From assembly GCF_900113835.1 (NCBI RefSeq), contig NZ_FOQV01000002.1, forward strand, positions 620,001-684,000: a DNA stretch of 64,000 bases, in the 5' to 3' direction. The DNA is from Allobosea sp. OK403. Its GTDB lineage: Bacteria > Pseudomonadota > Alphaproteobacteria > Rhizobiales > Beijerinckiaceae. Under the pieces are notes generated by a model, which worked only from the letters and a program-made list of their open reading frames with translations, was not told the origin of the DNA and made no database searches. Of this stretch, positions 52,861 through 62,753 are shown piece by piece (the first letter of the stretch is position 1; every line of letters starts with the position of its first letter). A program made the position numbers and the translations under genes.

Positions 52861-54777
52861 TTACCCCAGCCCCCTGCCCTTCAAGGCGACGCCGATCTCG
52901 CCCAGCACGGCCGCATCCTCAATCGTCGCGGGCATCGCATAATCCTCGCCATCGGCGATCTTCTTCATCGTGGCGCGCAGGATCTTGCCCGAGCGCGTCT
53001 TCGGCAACCGGTTCACCGTCAAGGCCAGCTTGAAAGCCGCCACCGGGCCGATCCTGTCGCGCACCAACGCCACCAGCTCCCGCTCGATCTCGGCCGGGCT
53101 CTGGGTCACCCCGGATTTCAGCACGACGAAGCCGCAGGGCTGCTCGCCCTTGAGCGCGTCCTTGATGCCGACGACGGCGCATTCCGCCACCGCCGGATGC
53201 GAGGCCAGCACCTCTTCCATGCCGCCGGTCGAGAGCCGGTGGCCGGCGACATTGATGATGTCGTCTGTGCGCCCCATGATGAAGACATAGCCGTCGGCAT
53301 CGATGAAACCGGCATCGGACGTGTTGTAGTAGCCGGGAAAGGCCGCGAGATAGCCTTCCCGGAAGCGCTCGTCATCCTGCCAGAGCGTCGGCAGAGCGCC
53401 GGGAGGCAGCGGCAGCTTGACCACGATCGTACCCATCGTCCCGGCGGGTACGAGCCGGCCGCCTTCGTCAAGGCATTGCACGTCGTAACCCGGCAGCGGC
53501 ACTGTCGGCGAGCCGGGCTTGACCGGCAGCAGTTCGAGCCCGATCGGATTGCCAACGATGCAGAAGCCGGTCTCGGTCTGCCACCAATGGTCGATGACCG
53601 GAACCTTCAGAATCTCCTCGGCCCATTTCAGCGTGTCGGGATCGGCCCGCTCGCCGGCCAGGAACAACGCCCGGAAATGCGACAGATCGTGGCCGGCAAG
53701 ATATTTCGCCTGCGGATCCTCCTTGCGGATCGCCCGGAAGGCCGTCGGCGCGGTGAAGAGCGCGACCGCCTTGTGCTCGGCGATGACCCGCCAGAACGCA
53801 CCCGGATCGGGCGTGCCCACCGGCTTGCCCTCATAGAGAACAGTCGTCGCGCCCTGCAGCAGCGGCCCGTAGACGATATAGCTATGGCCGACGACCCAGC
53901 CGACATCGGAGGCGGTGAACATCACCTCGCCGGGCTTCACGTCGTAGAGATTGTCCATCGTCCATTTCAACGCGACCATATGGCCACCATTGTCGCGCAC
54001 CACGCCCTTGGGACGGCCGGTCGTGCCGGAGGTGTAGAGCACATAGAGCGGGTCGGTCGCGGCAACCTCGACGCAATCCGCCTTGCGGCCCGCGGCCTTG
54101 GCGGCGGCTGTCAGCGTGCGCCAGTTCCTGTCGCGGGTGACATGCATCGAGGCGTCGGCCTGCGGCCGCTGCAGCACGAGGCAGCTCTCCGGCTTGTGCT
54201 GCGCCAGATCGATCGCCGCATCGAGCAGCGGCTTGTATTCGACGACGCGGCTCGGCTCGATGCCGCAGGTTGCGGTCAGGATGAGCCTGGGCGTGGCGTC
54301 ATCGATGCGCGTCGCCAATTCCTTGGCCGCGAAGCCGCCGAACACGACCGAATGCACCGCCCCGATCCGCGCACAGGCGAGCATGGCGAAGGCCGCCTCC
54401 GGGATCATCGGCATATAGAGGATGACGCGGTCACCCTTGCCGATTCCGAGATCCTGCAGAACGGCGGCTAGCGTCGCGACCTCGTCGAGCATCTGCGCGT
54501 AGCTGTAGGTCGCCTTCGTGCCGGTGACCGGGCTGTCGTAGATCAGCGCCGCCTGCTCGCCCCGGCCATCGCGGACATGGCGGTCGAGCGCGTTGAAGCA
54601 GGTGTTGCAGCTCGCATCGGGGAACCAGCGGCCATAGGCTCCCTGCGTCGGGTCAAAAATCGCCTTGGGCGGCTTGATCCAGTCGACGGCCTGGGCGGCC
54701 TGCGCCCAGAATCCTTCCGGATCGACCTGCCAGCGCACATAGGTCTCGGCGTAACGGCTTGCATGCGGGGCATTCAT
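52861..54777 (-). CDS. prpE: Propionyl-CoA synthetase (PrpE-like)
   Basis: Acyl-AMP-forming CoA ligase of 638 residues that activates propionate or acetate. AMP-binding motif YTSGTTGRPKG (about 258-268), the WWQTETG signature, DDIINVAGHRLSTGGME, and the catalytic Lys in TRSGKILRATMKK near the C-terminus are all present. The N-terminal YVRWQVDPEGFW fits PrpE better than Acs. Confidence 0.9.
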   Translation of the reverse strand: MNAPHASRYAETYVRWQVDPEGFWAQAAQAVDWIKPPKAIFDPTQGAYGRWFPDASCNTCFNALDRHVRDGRGEQAALIYDSPVTGTKATYSYAQMLDEVATLAAVLQDLGIGKGDRVILYMPMIPEAAFAMLACARIGAVHSVVFGGFAAKELATRIDDATPRLILTATCGIEPSRVVEYKPLLDAAIDLAQHKPESCLVLQRPQADASMHVTRDRNWRTLTAAAKAAGRKADCVEVAATDPLYVLYTSGTTGRPKGVVRDNGGHMVALKWTMDNLYDVKPGEVMFTASDVGWVVGHSYIVYGPLLQGATTVLYEGKPVGTPDPGAFWRVIAEHKAVALFTAPTAFRAIRKEDPQAKYLAGHDLSHFRALFLAGERADPDTLKWAEEILKVPVIDHWWQTETGFCIVGNPIGLELLPVKPGSPTVPLPGYDVQCLDEGGRLVPAGTMGTIVVKLPLPPGALPTLWQDDERFREGYLAAFPGYYNTSDAGFIDADGYVFIMGRTDDIINVAGHRLSTGGMEEVLASHPAVAECAVVGIKDALKGEQPCGFVVLKSGVTQSPAEIERELVALVRDRIGPVAAFKLALTVNRLPKTRSGKILRATMKKIADGEDYAMPATIEDAAVLGEIGVALKGRGLG

Positions 54778-54966
54778 GGAACGCGTATCCTCTTCGCCCT
54801 GTTCTGGCCTACACCGCTAGATCAAACGGCAGCGGCGGAGGCTCATTTTGCGCGGGATCGTGAGCATTCGCCCCTTCCGGCGCAAGCGTAGGGCCGTGAG
54901 ACTTTCGCCCAGCATGGGGGCCTTTCAGCCCTCCTTGCGTCGCTGTGACGCAAGCATCCCGGCTCC

Positions 54967-55731
54967 ATGATTCTCGACCCCGCCTTCTTCGCCGCCATGG
55001 TGCCCGCCGTCATCCTGATGGGCCTGTCGAAAGGTGGCTTCTCGGGGCTCGGCCTCCTGTCCCTGCCTTTGATGGCCCTCGTCGTCTCGCCGGTCCAGGC
55101 GGCGGCGATCATGCTGCCTCTGCTGATCTCGCAGGATGTGGTGACGGTCTGGTCCTATCGCCGTGAATTCGACCGGAGCAATCTCGCGACGTTGCTGCCC
55201 GGCGCGCTGCTGGGCATCCTCGCCGGCTATCTGCTGGCGGCGAAGGTTTCGGACGCAGCCGTGGGGCTCGCAATCGGGCTGATCTCGATGGGTTTCGCGC
55301 TGCGCCGCATGCTGAGCGACGGCAAAGCGGCAGCGCCGGTGACGCGGGCTCGCTATGGCGCCGGCTCATTCTGGGGCGCACTCTGCGGCTTCGCCAGCAT
55401 GATCGCCCATGCCGGCGGCCCACCCTTCCAGATCTACGTCATGCCGCAGCGCCTGGCCCCTGCCGTCTTCGTCGGCACGGGCGCGATCTTCTTCGCCATG
55501 CTCAACCTGATCAAGCTCGGCCCCTATCTCGCGCTCGGCCAGTTCACCCCGGCGAACCTCACCGCCTCGGCAGCACTGTTCCCGGTCGCGATCGTCTCGA
55601 CCATCGCCGGCGTCTGGCTGGTGCGCCGCGTTCCGGCCGAGCGCTTCTACACGATCATCTACTGGCTGCTGCTGGCGGTCGGGGGCAAGCTCGTCTTCGA
55701 CGGCGTGCGCGGGCTGCATCTGCTGGGCTGA
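54967..55731 (+). CDS. TSUP (TauE/SafE) family permease
   Basis: A second TSUP-type permease in the window, 254 residues with about eight helices. Motifs: GLSKGGFSGLGLLSLPLMAL in the first half and GFASMIAHAGGPPFQIY in the second. Divergent from prpE and followed by an acyl-CoA synthetase gene in the same direction; sulfur or carboxylate transport is possible. Confidence 0.87.
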   Translation: MILDPAFFAAMVPAVILMGLSKGGFSGLGLLSLPLMALVVSPVQAAAIMLPLLISQDVVTVWSYRREFDRSNLATLLPGALLGILAGYLLAAKVSDAAVGLAIGLISMGFALRRMLSDGKAAAPVTRARYGAGSFWGALCGFASMIAHAGGPPFQIYVMPQRLAPAVFVGTGAIFFAMLNLIKLGPYLALGQFTPANLTASAALFPVAIVSTIAGVWLVRRVPAERFYTIIYWLLLAVGGKLVFDGVRGLHLLG

Positions 55732-55824
55732 AGCCCGCGCCGATTGCGCCCTCTCGGAAAAAGGGATGGATTACCGCCGGGGCCTGCAGCAGCTAAAGCC
55801 GGAAGAGCCCAGGGGGAAACGCCC

Positions 55825-57453
55825 GTGACAACCAGCGCCTATGACACCGATCTCGACCGCAACCCGGCGAATTTCCAGCCGCTGACGCCTTTGCCCTTCC
55901 TGGAGCGCGCCGCGAGCGTCTTCCCCGAACAGGTCGCCATCATCCACGGCCCGCTGCGCCGGAGCTACGCCGAGTTCTACGCCCGCTCGCGCCGCCTGGC
56001 CTCGGCGCTGCAGAAGCACGGCATTGGCAAGAACGACACCGTCGCGGCGATGCTGCCCAACACCCCCGCCATGCTCGAATGCCATTACGGTGTGCCGATG
56101 TGTGGGGCCGTGCTGAACACGCTGAACACCAGGCTCGATGCCGCGATCATCGCCTTCTCGCTCGACCATGGCGAGGCCAAGGTCGTGATCGCCGACCGCG
56201 AATTCTCCAGGACGATCAAAGAGGCGCTGGCGCTGTGCACGGTGAAGCCGCTGGTCATCGATTATGACGACCCTGTCTATGACGGGCCCGGCGAGCGCGT
56301 CGGGACGGTCGAGTACGAGGATTTCCTCGCAACCGGCGATGCCGATTTCGCCTGGGCGATGCCATCAGACGAATGGGATGCGATCGCGCTGAACTACACC
56401 TCCGGCACCACCGGCGACCCGAAGGGCGTGGTCTACCATCATCGCGGCGCGAGCCTGCTCGCCACCTCGAACGTCATCACCGGCGGCATGGGCAGACACC
56501 CGGTCTATCTCTGGACGCTGCCGATGTTCCACTGCAATGGCTGGTGCTTTCCCTGGACGATCTCGATCCTGGCCGGCACCCATGTCTGCCTGCGCCAGGT
56601 CCGCGCCAAGGCGATGTATGATGCGCTCGCCGACCACCACGTCACGCATCTCTGCGGCGCGCCGATCGTAATGTCGACGCTGCTCAATGCCCGGCCGGAG
56701 GAGCAGCGCAACTTCTCGCAAAAGGTCGCCTTCTTCACCGCCGCGGCCCCGCCTCCGGAAGCCGTGCTCGGCGCGATGAAGCAGGCCGGTTTCGAGGTCA
56801 CCCATCTCTACGGCTTGACCGAGTGCTACGGCCCGGCGGTCGTCAACGAATGGAACCGGGACTGGGACGCATTGCCGGCCTCCGATCAGGCGACGCTGAA
56901 GGCGCGTCAGGGCGTCCGTTACCCGGCGCTGGAAGGCCTCGATGTGCGCGATCCCGAGACGATGGAGCCCATGCCCCATGACGGCACGACGCTGGGCGAG
57001 GTCATGATGCGCGGCAATGTCGTGATGAAGGGCTATCTCAAGAATCCGAAGGCGACCAAGGCGGCCTTCGAAGGTGGCTGGTTCCACACGGGCGATCTCG
57101 GCGTGCGCTATGCCGACGGCTATATCCAGCTCAAGGACCGCTCCAAGGACATCATCATCTCGGGCGGCGAGAACATCTCCTCGATCGAGGTCGAGGACGC
57201 GCTCTACAAGCACCCGGCCGTGCAGACGGCGGCCGTGGTCGCCAGACCCGACAAGAAATGGGGCGAGACCCCTTGCGCCTTCGTCGAGCTCAAGCCGGGA
57301 CAGAGCGTGACCGAGGCCGAGATCATCGCCTGGTGCAAGGGCCTGCTCGCCTCGTTCAAATGCCCACGCAGCGTGATCTTCATCGAGGTGCCCAAGACCT
57401 CGACAGGCAAGATCCAGAAGTTCAAGCTGCGCGAAATGGCGCGCGCGCTCTGA
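55825..57453 (+). CDS. Medium-chain acyl-CoA synthetase
   Basis: AMP-dependent acyl-CoA ligase of 542 residues. It shows YTSGTTGDPKGVVYHHRG (about 187-204), MFHCNGWCFPW, YGLTECYGP and the C-terminal KTSTGKIQKFKLR. This pattern is typical of medium-chain and methylthiopropionyl-type ligases. The start is GTG 55825, preceded by AGGGGG; the frame continues to 55744. Confidence 0.9.
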   Translation: MTTSAYDTDLDRNPANFQPLTPLPFLERAASVFPEQVAIIHGPLRRSYAEFYARSRRLASALQKHGIGKNDTVAAMLPNTPAMLECHYGVPMCGAVLNTLNTRLDAAIIAFSLDHGEAKVVIADREFSRTIKEALALCTVKPLVIDYDDPVYDGPGERVGTVEYEDFLATGDADFAWAMPSDEWDAIALNYTSGTTGDPKGVVYHHRGASLLATSNVITGGMGRHPVYLWTLPMFHCNGWCFPWTISILAGTHVCLRQVRAKAMYDALADHHVTHLCGAPIVMSTLLNARPEEQRNFSQKVAFFTAAAPPPEAVLGAMKQAGFEVTHLYGLTECYGPAVVNEWNRDWDALPASDQATLKARQGVRYPALEGLDVRDPETMEPMPHDGTTLGEVMMRGNVVMKGYLKNPKATKAAFEGGWFHTGDLGVRYADGYIQLKDRSKDIIISGGENISSIEVEDALYKHPAVQTAAVVARPDKKWGETPCAFVELKPGQSVTEAEIIAWCKGLLASFKCPRSVIFIEVPKTSTGKIQKFKLREMARAL

Positions 57454-57596
57454 CCCCTGCGCTGCCTCTATCGGTGAGGCCACAGCCGAGCTGCCTCCGT
57501 TCGGCCAGAGCCAGCCGAACGGATAAAAGCCGCGCCCGAGCCGTGGGCAGGGAAGCTCTGCCCGCCAAGCGGCGCCCCGCTTCGATCGATCGCGCT

Positions 57597-58112
57597 TTAA
57601 GCCGGGGAGCGACTGAGGCTGCCGTCGGGGGTGTAGCGATCGACCGCCTCCGGGAGCACGCGCGCGAGCCGTTCCAGCAGCTCCGTGCGCGACAGCCCGG
57701 TCTGACGCGCGATCGCGTCGAGAGCTTCGGGCCCGAGAGCCTGCTCCAGATCACCCGGCGCGACCGCCTTGTTGGGGCCCGGCTGCACCCAGGAATCGGC
57801 CTTGTCGCCCTGCCCCGCCTGTTTGAAGCGGTCGACCAGTTCACCAAGCCCGCTATTGAGCACGGCCCCCGCCCCACCGGCACCCAGCAGGCCGCCGAGA
57901 CTGCCGAAAAGGCCACCATTCCCCTGAGGAGCGGCGCCGGCCTGTCCCTGCTGCGGCGCAGGGACTTGCCCGGCTACCTGCCCGGCATCAGGCTGGCCTC
58001 GCCCGCCGAGCCACTCGGCGATCTTGTCGCGGTTCTGGTAGCCGGCGACGGCAAGAAGTCCGAGAAGGGCGGTCATCGACGGAAAGCCGCCGCTGCTGTT
58101 GTCATCACTCAC
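57597..58112 (-). CDS. YidB family protein (DUF937)
   Basis: A 171-residue protein with a short hydrophobic N-terminus, a Gly/Gln/Pro-rich linker (about 45-85) and the YidB domain, with KADSWVQPGPNKAVAPGDLEQALG (about 110-133) and RTELLERLARVLPEAVDRYTPDG. Function unknown. GTG start at 58112 with AGGAG eight bases upstream. It follows the GlsB/YeaQ gene on the same strand. Confidence 0.87.
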   Translation of the reverse strand: MSDDNSSGGFPSMTALLGLLAVAGYQNRDKIAEWLGGRGQPDAGQVAGQVPAPQQGQAGAAPQGNGGLFGSLGGLLGAGGAGAVLNSGLGELVDRFKQAGQGDKADSWVQPGPNKAVAPGDLEQALGPEALDAIARQTGLSRTELLERLARVLPEAVDRYTPDGSLSRSPA

Positions 58113-58148
58113 GGCATTGACTCCTGTTTCGGGATGAAATCGCTCCAA

Positions 58149-58409
58149 TCAGACGGCGCGGTTGCGGCCGCTGATCATGCCCCAGACCAGAAGCACGACG
58201 ATCGCACCGACAATGGCGCCGATCAGCCCCGCCCCCTGGCCCGGCGCGTACCAGCCGAGCGACTGGCCGAGATAAGTCGCGACGAAAGCCCCGATGATGC
58301 CGAGGATCGTCGTCAGCACGAAGCCCGAAGGCTCGTTCGGGCCCGGCATGATGAATTTTGCGACGATGCCGGCGATGAAACCGACGATGATGGTCCAGAC
58401 GATACCCAA
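58149..58409 (-). CDS. GlsB/YeaQ/YmgE family stress-response membrane protein
   Basis: An 86-residue, three-helix small membrane protein (GFIAGIVAKFIMPG, ILGIIGAFVATYLG, GAIVGAIVVLLVWGM). The start is TTG with GGGAGG five bases upstream, an uncommon start codon that may limit its expression. Family members are often stress-induced. Upstream of yidB by 36 bases. Confidence 0.9.
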   Translation of the reverse strand: MGIVWTIIVGFIAGIVAKFIMPGPNEPSGFVLTTILGIIGAFVATYLGQSLGWYAPGQGAGLIGAIVGAIVVLLVWGMISGRNRAV

Positions 58410-58540
58410 GACAGCCTCCCTCGCTTCCGCACGCCCCCTTCAACACCTAATACGAAAAGAAGTTCCGGCCCTCCCACACTCAGTCTGCGCAGGTTCACTG
58501 GCAGGTCGGGACGGCCCGTCTCCACCGGGGTGCGCCAATG

Positions 58541-58564
58541 AAAACCGGCCCCTTCCGGGGCCGG
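58541..58564 (-). terminator. Intrinsic terminator after the minus-strand DUF465 gene
   Basis: Stem CCGGCCCC / GGGGCCGG with loop TTCC (58545-58564), followed on the minus strand by TTTT. It ends transcripts from the gene at 58748 before the GlsB/YeaQ gene. Confidence 0.6.
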
Positions 58565-58601
58565 CCTGATCTGATGAAATAGAATCTCCAGAACGGGTCG
58601 C

Positions 58602-58727
58602 TAGAGCAGGATGCGAAAAAGTGGGAACCGGTTTTTCGCGTCGATCCTGCTCTAACTTTTTGATGAGAGCACCAGCTCGAAGGGTGGGAACCGGTTTTCG
58701 CGGCTAGCTGATGCATCATCAAAACTG
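58602..58727. repeat. Two adjacent REP-like palindromes (AGAGC family)
   Basis: Copy 1 (58602-58654): TAGAGCAGGAT...ATCCTGCTCTA with core GTGGGAACCGGTTTTTCGC. Copy 2 (58662-58727): GATGAGAGCACC...GATGCATCATC with core GTGGGAACCGGTTTTCGC. They occupy most of the 338-base gap between the GlsB/YeaQ and DUF465 genes. Confidence 0.8.
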
Positions 58728-58747
58728 TGACGACCCGCCTTAGGCCC

Positions 58748-58936
58748 TCAATGCAGAGTTCGGTCCGGCATCGTCTGCCGCACCCGCTCGATCTCTTCCT
58801 TCAGCATCAGCTTCTTGCGCTTCAACTCGACCACACTGAGATCGTCCGAGGACGGGCTCGATACAGCCTGTGCGATGGCTTCTTCGAGTTGACGATGCTT
58901 CCGTTCGAGCTCGACGAGATGGGTCTGCAGCGACAT
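58748..58936 (-). CDS. YdcH family (DUF465) protein
   Basis: A 62-residue helical protein, MSLQTHLVELERKHRQLEE at the start and VELKRKKLMLKEEIERVRQ at the end, the DUF465 signature (conserved K(R)KKLxLKxxI). Function unknown. It is divergent from a second DUF465 gene at 59170. Confidence 0.82.
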   Translation of the reverse strand: MSLQTHLVELERKHRQLEEAIAQAVSSPSSDDLSVVELKRKKLMLKEEIERVRQTMPDRTLH

Positions 58937-59169
58937 CTGGATCCTCCTGATGAGCGGTTGACGAGACAGTCTGACACAGAGCCGGCTTCACGTCTGCGGG
59001 GCAATCTCGCACCGCACCATGAGATTCTGTGATCGTGAATGCCCTCTGTCTCGGAAGGCGCGAATATGATGCGCTCCTGCCTCCGCCGCAGGCTCCCCGC
59101 TCTTGCGGCGCACGCGGCGTCTCAGCATAGTCGCGCCCAATCGCGGCGATGATGAGATGAGATGACTTA

Positions 59170-59388
59170 ATGGGATTCGAGCTCAGCCCTGACGAGGTCG
59201 AGGCCTTCACGACGGAACTGGCGCGATTGCGCGAGGAGCATCGCGACCTCGACAGCGCCATCGACGCGTTGGAGCGGGTCGGCGCGGTCAACCAGATCCA
59301 GGTGCAGCGCCTGAAGAAGCGCAAACTCTATCTGAAGGACCGCATCGCCCAGATCGAGGACGCTTTGACCCCCGATATCATCGCCTGA
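59170..59388 (+). CDS. YdcH family (DUF465) protein
   Basis: A 72-residue helical protein with a longer N-terminus (MGFELSPDEVEAFTTELARL) and the DUF465 signature VQRLKKRKLYLKDRIAQIED. It stands upstream of purE and is divergent from the shorter DUF465 gene at 58748. Confidence 0.8.
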   Translation: MGFELSPDEVEAFTTELARLREEHRDLDSAIDALERVGAVNQIQVQRLKKRKLYLKDRIAQIEDALTPDIIA

Positions 59389-59460
59389 GCAAGGATAACG
59401 GCGATTCGCCGCTTGCTTCCGCAGCGTTGCGTGGTCTAGATCGCGCGCTTCCTTGTCCTC

Positions 59461-59530
59461 GGAGCAGGATGCCGAGCCGAAGGTCCGCCCTAGCGAAAAG
59501 CGGATCCCGGTTTTCGGGTAACATCAGGCT
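59461..59530. repeat. Degenerate REP-like element (AGAGC family)
   Basis: GGAGCAGGATGCCGAGCC, GCGAAAAGCGGATCCCGGTT, then TCAGGCTC. A diverged copy directly before purE. Confidence 0.45.
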
Positions 59531-59565
59531 CTTTCTGCCGCGAAGCTCCGGAAGCGATCCGTTTC

Positions 59566-60087
59566 ATGGCCCAGACCAGCCCCGCCGTCGCCATCATCAT
59601 GGGCAGCCAGTCCGACTGGGCGACGATGCGCCATGCTGCCGAGACGCTGGACGCGCTCGCCATCACCTATGATGCGCGCATCGTCTCTGCCCATCGCACA
59701 CCCGACCGGATGTTTACCTTCGCCCGCGGCGCCAAGGCCGAAGGCTTCAAGGTGGTGATCGCAGGCGCCGGCGGCGCAGCTCATCTGCCGGGCATGACAG
59801 CCTCCCTGACCCCCCTGCCCGTCTTCGGCGTACCGGTCGAATCGAAGGCGCTATCGGGCCAGGACAGCCTGCTCTCTATCGTGCAGATGCCGGCCGGCAT
59901 CCCGGTCGGCACGCTCGCCATCGGCCGCCCCGGCGCGGTCAACGCCGCTCTCCTCGCCGCTGCCGTGCTGGCGCTGAGCGACGAGGCACTCGCCAAGCGC
60001 CTCGACGCCTACCGCGCCCGCCAGAGCGCCGCGATCGCCGAGCATCCGATGAAGGACGAGACGCACCCCGCGAAGGACCAGAAATGA
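59566..60087 (+). CDS. purE: 5-(carboxyamino)imidazole ribonucleotide mutase PurE
   Basis: Purine synthesis enzyme that converts N5-CAIR to CAIR (class I PurE). The 173 residues contain [21 protein letters not shown] with the catalytic His, and [13 protein letters not shown] (about residues 65-77). Its stop overlaps the purK start by four bases (ATGA), so both are translated together. Confidence 0.97.
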   Translation: MAQTSPAVAIIMGSQSDWATMRHAAETLDALAITYDARIVSAHRTPDRMFTFARGAKAEGFKVVIAGAGGAAHLPGMTASLTPLPVFGVPVESKALSGQDSLLSIVQMPAGIPVGTLAIGRPGAVNAALLAAAVLALSDEALAKRLDAYRARQSAAIAEHPMKDETHPAKDQK

Positions 60088-61184
60088 GCACGCCCGATTC
60101 CAGCGGCCTTGCACCCGGCGCCATGCTCGGCATCCTGGGCGGCGGCCAGCTCGCCCGCATGCTCGCGCTCGCCGCCGCCGATCTCGGCATCCGCGCCCAT
60201 ATCTTCGCGCCGGAGCCCGACAGCCCGGCTTTCGACGTGGCGGCCCGCCATACCGTCGGCGACTATGAGGATGAAGCGGCGCTGGCGCGCTTCGCCGATG
60301 CGGTCGATGTCGTGACCTATGAATTCGAGAACGTGCCGGCCGCGACCGCAGCCTTCCTCGCCGCCCGCACACCGCTGCACCCCGGAGCGCGCGCGCTCGC
60401 GGTGACGCAGGACCGGCTCAGCGAGAAAAGCTTCATCGCCGAGCTGGGCCTGACTGTGGCCCCATTCCGCGCCGTCGATTCGCTGGCTGATCTCGAGGCC
60501 GCCGTCGCCGATCTCGGCCGCCCCAGCATCCTGAAGACGCGGCGCTTCGGCTATGACGGCAAGGGCCAGGTCAAGATCGCCGCCGGAAGCGATCTCGCCG
60601 AAGCCTATGAGGCGATCGGCCATTTCTCCGCGATCCTGGAAGGCTTCGTGCCCTTCACACGCGAGGTTTCGGTCGTCGCCGCGCGCGGCGCCGACGGCGC
60701 ATTCGCCGCCTTCGACGTCTGCGAAAACGAGCATCGCGACCATATCCTCGCCTTCACCCGCGTGCCGGCGCAGCTTTCGCCGAAGACTGGCGAGGCGGCC
60801 ATTGCGGCCGCGCGCCGGATCGGCGACGCGCTCGGCTATATCGGCGTCTTCGCGGTCGAGATGTTCGTGGTCGGTGAAGGCGCGGCCGAGCGCGTGATCG
60901 TCAACGAGATCGCGCCGCGTGTGCATAATTCCGGGCATTGGACCAGCGAGGGCGCGCAGACCTCGCAATTCCACCAACATGTCCGCGCCGTCTGCGGCTT
61001 CCCGCTCGGCTCGGCGGCCCGGCGCGGCCGCGTCGAGATGGAGAATCTGATCGGCGTTGCGGCCTTGCGCTGGCGCGATCTCCTGGCCGAGCCCGGCGCG
61101 CATCTGCATCTCTATGGCAAGCGCGACGCCCGTCCGGGCCGCAAGATGGGCCATGTCACGCGGGTCACGCCCGAAAAAGCCTGA
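60084..61184 (+). CDS. purK: 5-(carboxyamino)imidazole ribonucleotide synthase PurK
   Basis: ATP-grasp enzyme that carboxylates AIR to N5-CAIR, the substrate of PurE. The 366 residues begin with [16 protein letters not shown] (N-terminal domain), include [13 protein letters not shown] (ATP-binding loop, about 150-162), and end in the ATP-grasp C-terminus with [14 protein letters not shown]. The usual family length. Confidence 0.97.
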   Translation: MSTPDSSGLAPGAMLGILGGGQLARMLALAAADLGIRAHIFAPEPDSPAFDVAARHTVGDYEDEAALARFADAVDVVTYEFENVPAATAAFLAARTPLHPGARALAVTQDRLSEKSFIAELGLTVAPFRAVDSLADLEAAVADLGRPSILKTRRFGYDGKGQVKIAAGSDLAEAYEAIGHFSAILEGFVPFTREVSVVAARGADGAFAAFDVCENEHRDHILAFTRVPAQLSPKTGEAAIAAARRIGDALGYIGVFAVEMFVVGEGAAERVIVNEIAPRVHNSGHWTSEGAQTSQFHQHVRAVCGFPLGSAARRGRVEMENLIGVAALRWRDLLAEPGAHLHLYGKRDARPGRKMGHVTRVTPEKA

Positions 61185-61187
61185 GCC

Positions 61188-61238
61188 AGAGCAGGATACG
61201 AAAAAGTGGGCACCGGTTTTTCGCATAGATCCTGCTCT
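61188..61238. repeat. REP-like palindromic element (AGAGC family)
   Basis: AGAGCAGGATACGAAAAAGT, GGGCACCGGTTTTTCGC, then ATCCTGCTCT. It starts three bases after the purK stop and may stabilise or end the purEK mRNA. Confidence 0.75.
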
Positions 61239-61413
61239 CACTCTTAGATGAGAGCGCAATGCCGCGCGAAGCCCGATTTTTCGCGCATTTTCGCTGCATC
61301 GCGGCGTGGACAGCCGGATTGATTTCTGTTATCCGCACGATCCTTCGAGCGACCTGCCTGGCAGGCCCGCTCGCCCGACTTTTTAGACCAACCCGCTAAA
61401 GACGGACACTCAC

Positions 61414-61647
61414 GTGCAGGTTCTCGTTCGCGACAACAATGTCGATCAGGCTCTCCGCGCCCTCAAGAAGAAGCTTCAGCGCGAAGGCGTTTTCCGCGAG
61501 ATGAAGCTTCGCGGCCATTACGAGAAGCCTTCCGAGAAGAAGGCGCGCGAGAAGGCCGAGGCCGTGCGCCGCGCCCGCAAGCTGATGCGCAAGAAGCTGC
61601 AGCGCGAGGGCCTGCTGCCCGCGCCGGTGAAGCCCAAGCGCCCCTGA
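61414..61647 (+). CDS. rpsU: 30S ribosomal protein S21
   Basis: Basic small-subunit protein needed for mRNA selection. The 77 residues start at GTG ([20 protein letters not shown]) and continue with the S21 helix [20 protein letters not shown] and a Lys/Arg-rich tail. A long 5' region with an AT-rich TTTTTAG stretch lies upstream. Confidence 0.95.
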   Translation: MQVLVRDNNVDQALRALKKKLQREGVFREMKLRGHYEKPSEKKAREKAEAVRRARKLMRKKLQREGLLPAPVKPKRP

Positions 61648-61702
61648 TTTTCCTGCGCGCGGCGGCATCGGCCGCTGCTGGGCAAGACCGACAGACCCGA
61701 CC

Positions 61703-61736
61703 GCGCCTGGAGCCTGCTCCGGGCGCTGTTGCTTTT
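61703..61736 (+). terminator. Probable terminator after rpsU
   Basis: GCGCCTGGAG pairs with CTCCGGGCGC around CCTG (61703-61726, one G-U pair), followed by TGTTGCTTTT. The T-run is interrupted, so strength is uncertain. Confidence 0.45.
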
Positions 61737-61871
61737 CGAGCGCCGTTAACCAAGTCTTGGCACAATGCAGGCGTTGTTTCTTTCGCAGCGCGCTGTCGGT
61801 TGGGGGGCGCAATCAGGTCGCGAACGGCAAGCCTGCCGCGTGCGACAGGCAAGGCACGGAAACCAAGACCG

Positions 61872-62744
61872 ATGAAGCAAAGCATGGATCGCGGCAGGAA
61901 CTGGCTGGCCGCAGTGGGCATCACCCTGGCGCTGGCGGGCTGCGATACCGTCTCCAGTCTCGGCTCCCAGCCGGCGGTGGCGGAGATCGACACCAACTCG
62001 GCCGCCGACGCGAGCGTGAACATCGGCTCGCTGAGCGAGGTCATCTCCCGCAACCCGAACGACCCCAACGCTTACAACACGCGCGGCGCGGCCTATGCCC
62101 GGGTCGGCCGGTTCTCGGACGCGATCTCCGACTTCACCAAGGCGGTGCAGATCGATCCGAATCTTGCCTCGGCCTACACCAATCGCGCGCTGGCGCTGCG
62201 CCAGAGCGGGCGCAACGATGCCGCCCTCGCCGATTTCAACCGCGCCACCACCGCCAATCCGAATTACGGGCCAGCCTATGTCGGGCGCGCCAACCTGCTG
62301 CGCCTTCAGGGCAACAGCCAGCAGGCGCTGGCCGATCTCAACACCGCGATCCGCCTGAACCCCGAATCCGCCGAAGCCTTCCATGCCCGCGGGCTCGTCT
62401 ACCAGAAGGAAGGCCAGCATCAGCACGCGATCTCCGATTTCGATTCGGTGATCGACCGCAACCCCTACAACGCCCCGCCCTACACCGCGCGCGGCCAGAG
62501 CCTGATCGCGGTCGGCAAATACGATGCCGCGCTTGAGGACTTCACCGCCTCGCTCAATGTCGACAACCGCAACGCCGAGGCCTGGGCCGGGCGCGGGCTC
62601 GCCTATGAGAAGCTCGGCAAGAAGGCGGAAGCCAGCGAGAGCTATCAGCGCGCTCTGAGCCTTGACGGCAACAACACAACGGCCCGCGCCGGCCAGTCGC
62701 GCCTCGGCGGCGGCGGGCTGGGCGGCGGCCTGTTCCGGAGCTGA
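61872..62744 (+). CDS. TPR-repeat lipoprotein
   Basis: A 290-residue protein with a lipoprotein signal (LALAGC, acylated Cys about residue 24) and six TPR repeats (from LSEVISRNPNDPNAYNTRGAAY to ASESYQRALSLDG), ending in a Gly-rich tail. NlpI-like. It probably acts as an envelope scaffold; the partner is unknown. The start at 61872 places the signal at the N-terminus. Confidence 0.88.
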   Translation: MKQSMDRGRNWLAAVGITLALAGCDTVSSLGSQPAVAEIDTNSAADASVNIGSLSEVISRNPNDPNAYNTRGAAYARVGRFSDAISDFTKAVQIDPNLASAYTNRALALRQSGRNDAALADFNRATTANPNYGPAYVGRANLLRLQGNSQQALADLNTAIRLNPESAEAFHARGLVYQKEGQHQHAISDFDSVIDRNPYNAPPYTARGQSLIAVGKYDAALEDFTASLNVDNRNAEAWAGRGLAYEKLGKKAEASESYQRALSLDGNNTTARAGQSRLGGGGLGGGLFRS

Positions 62745-62753
62745 GCCGCTCCC

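Noticed and set aside
52813-54471. Open frame of 552 codons opposite prpE
   Set aside because: Shadow of prpE; no motif and odd composition.
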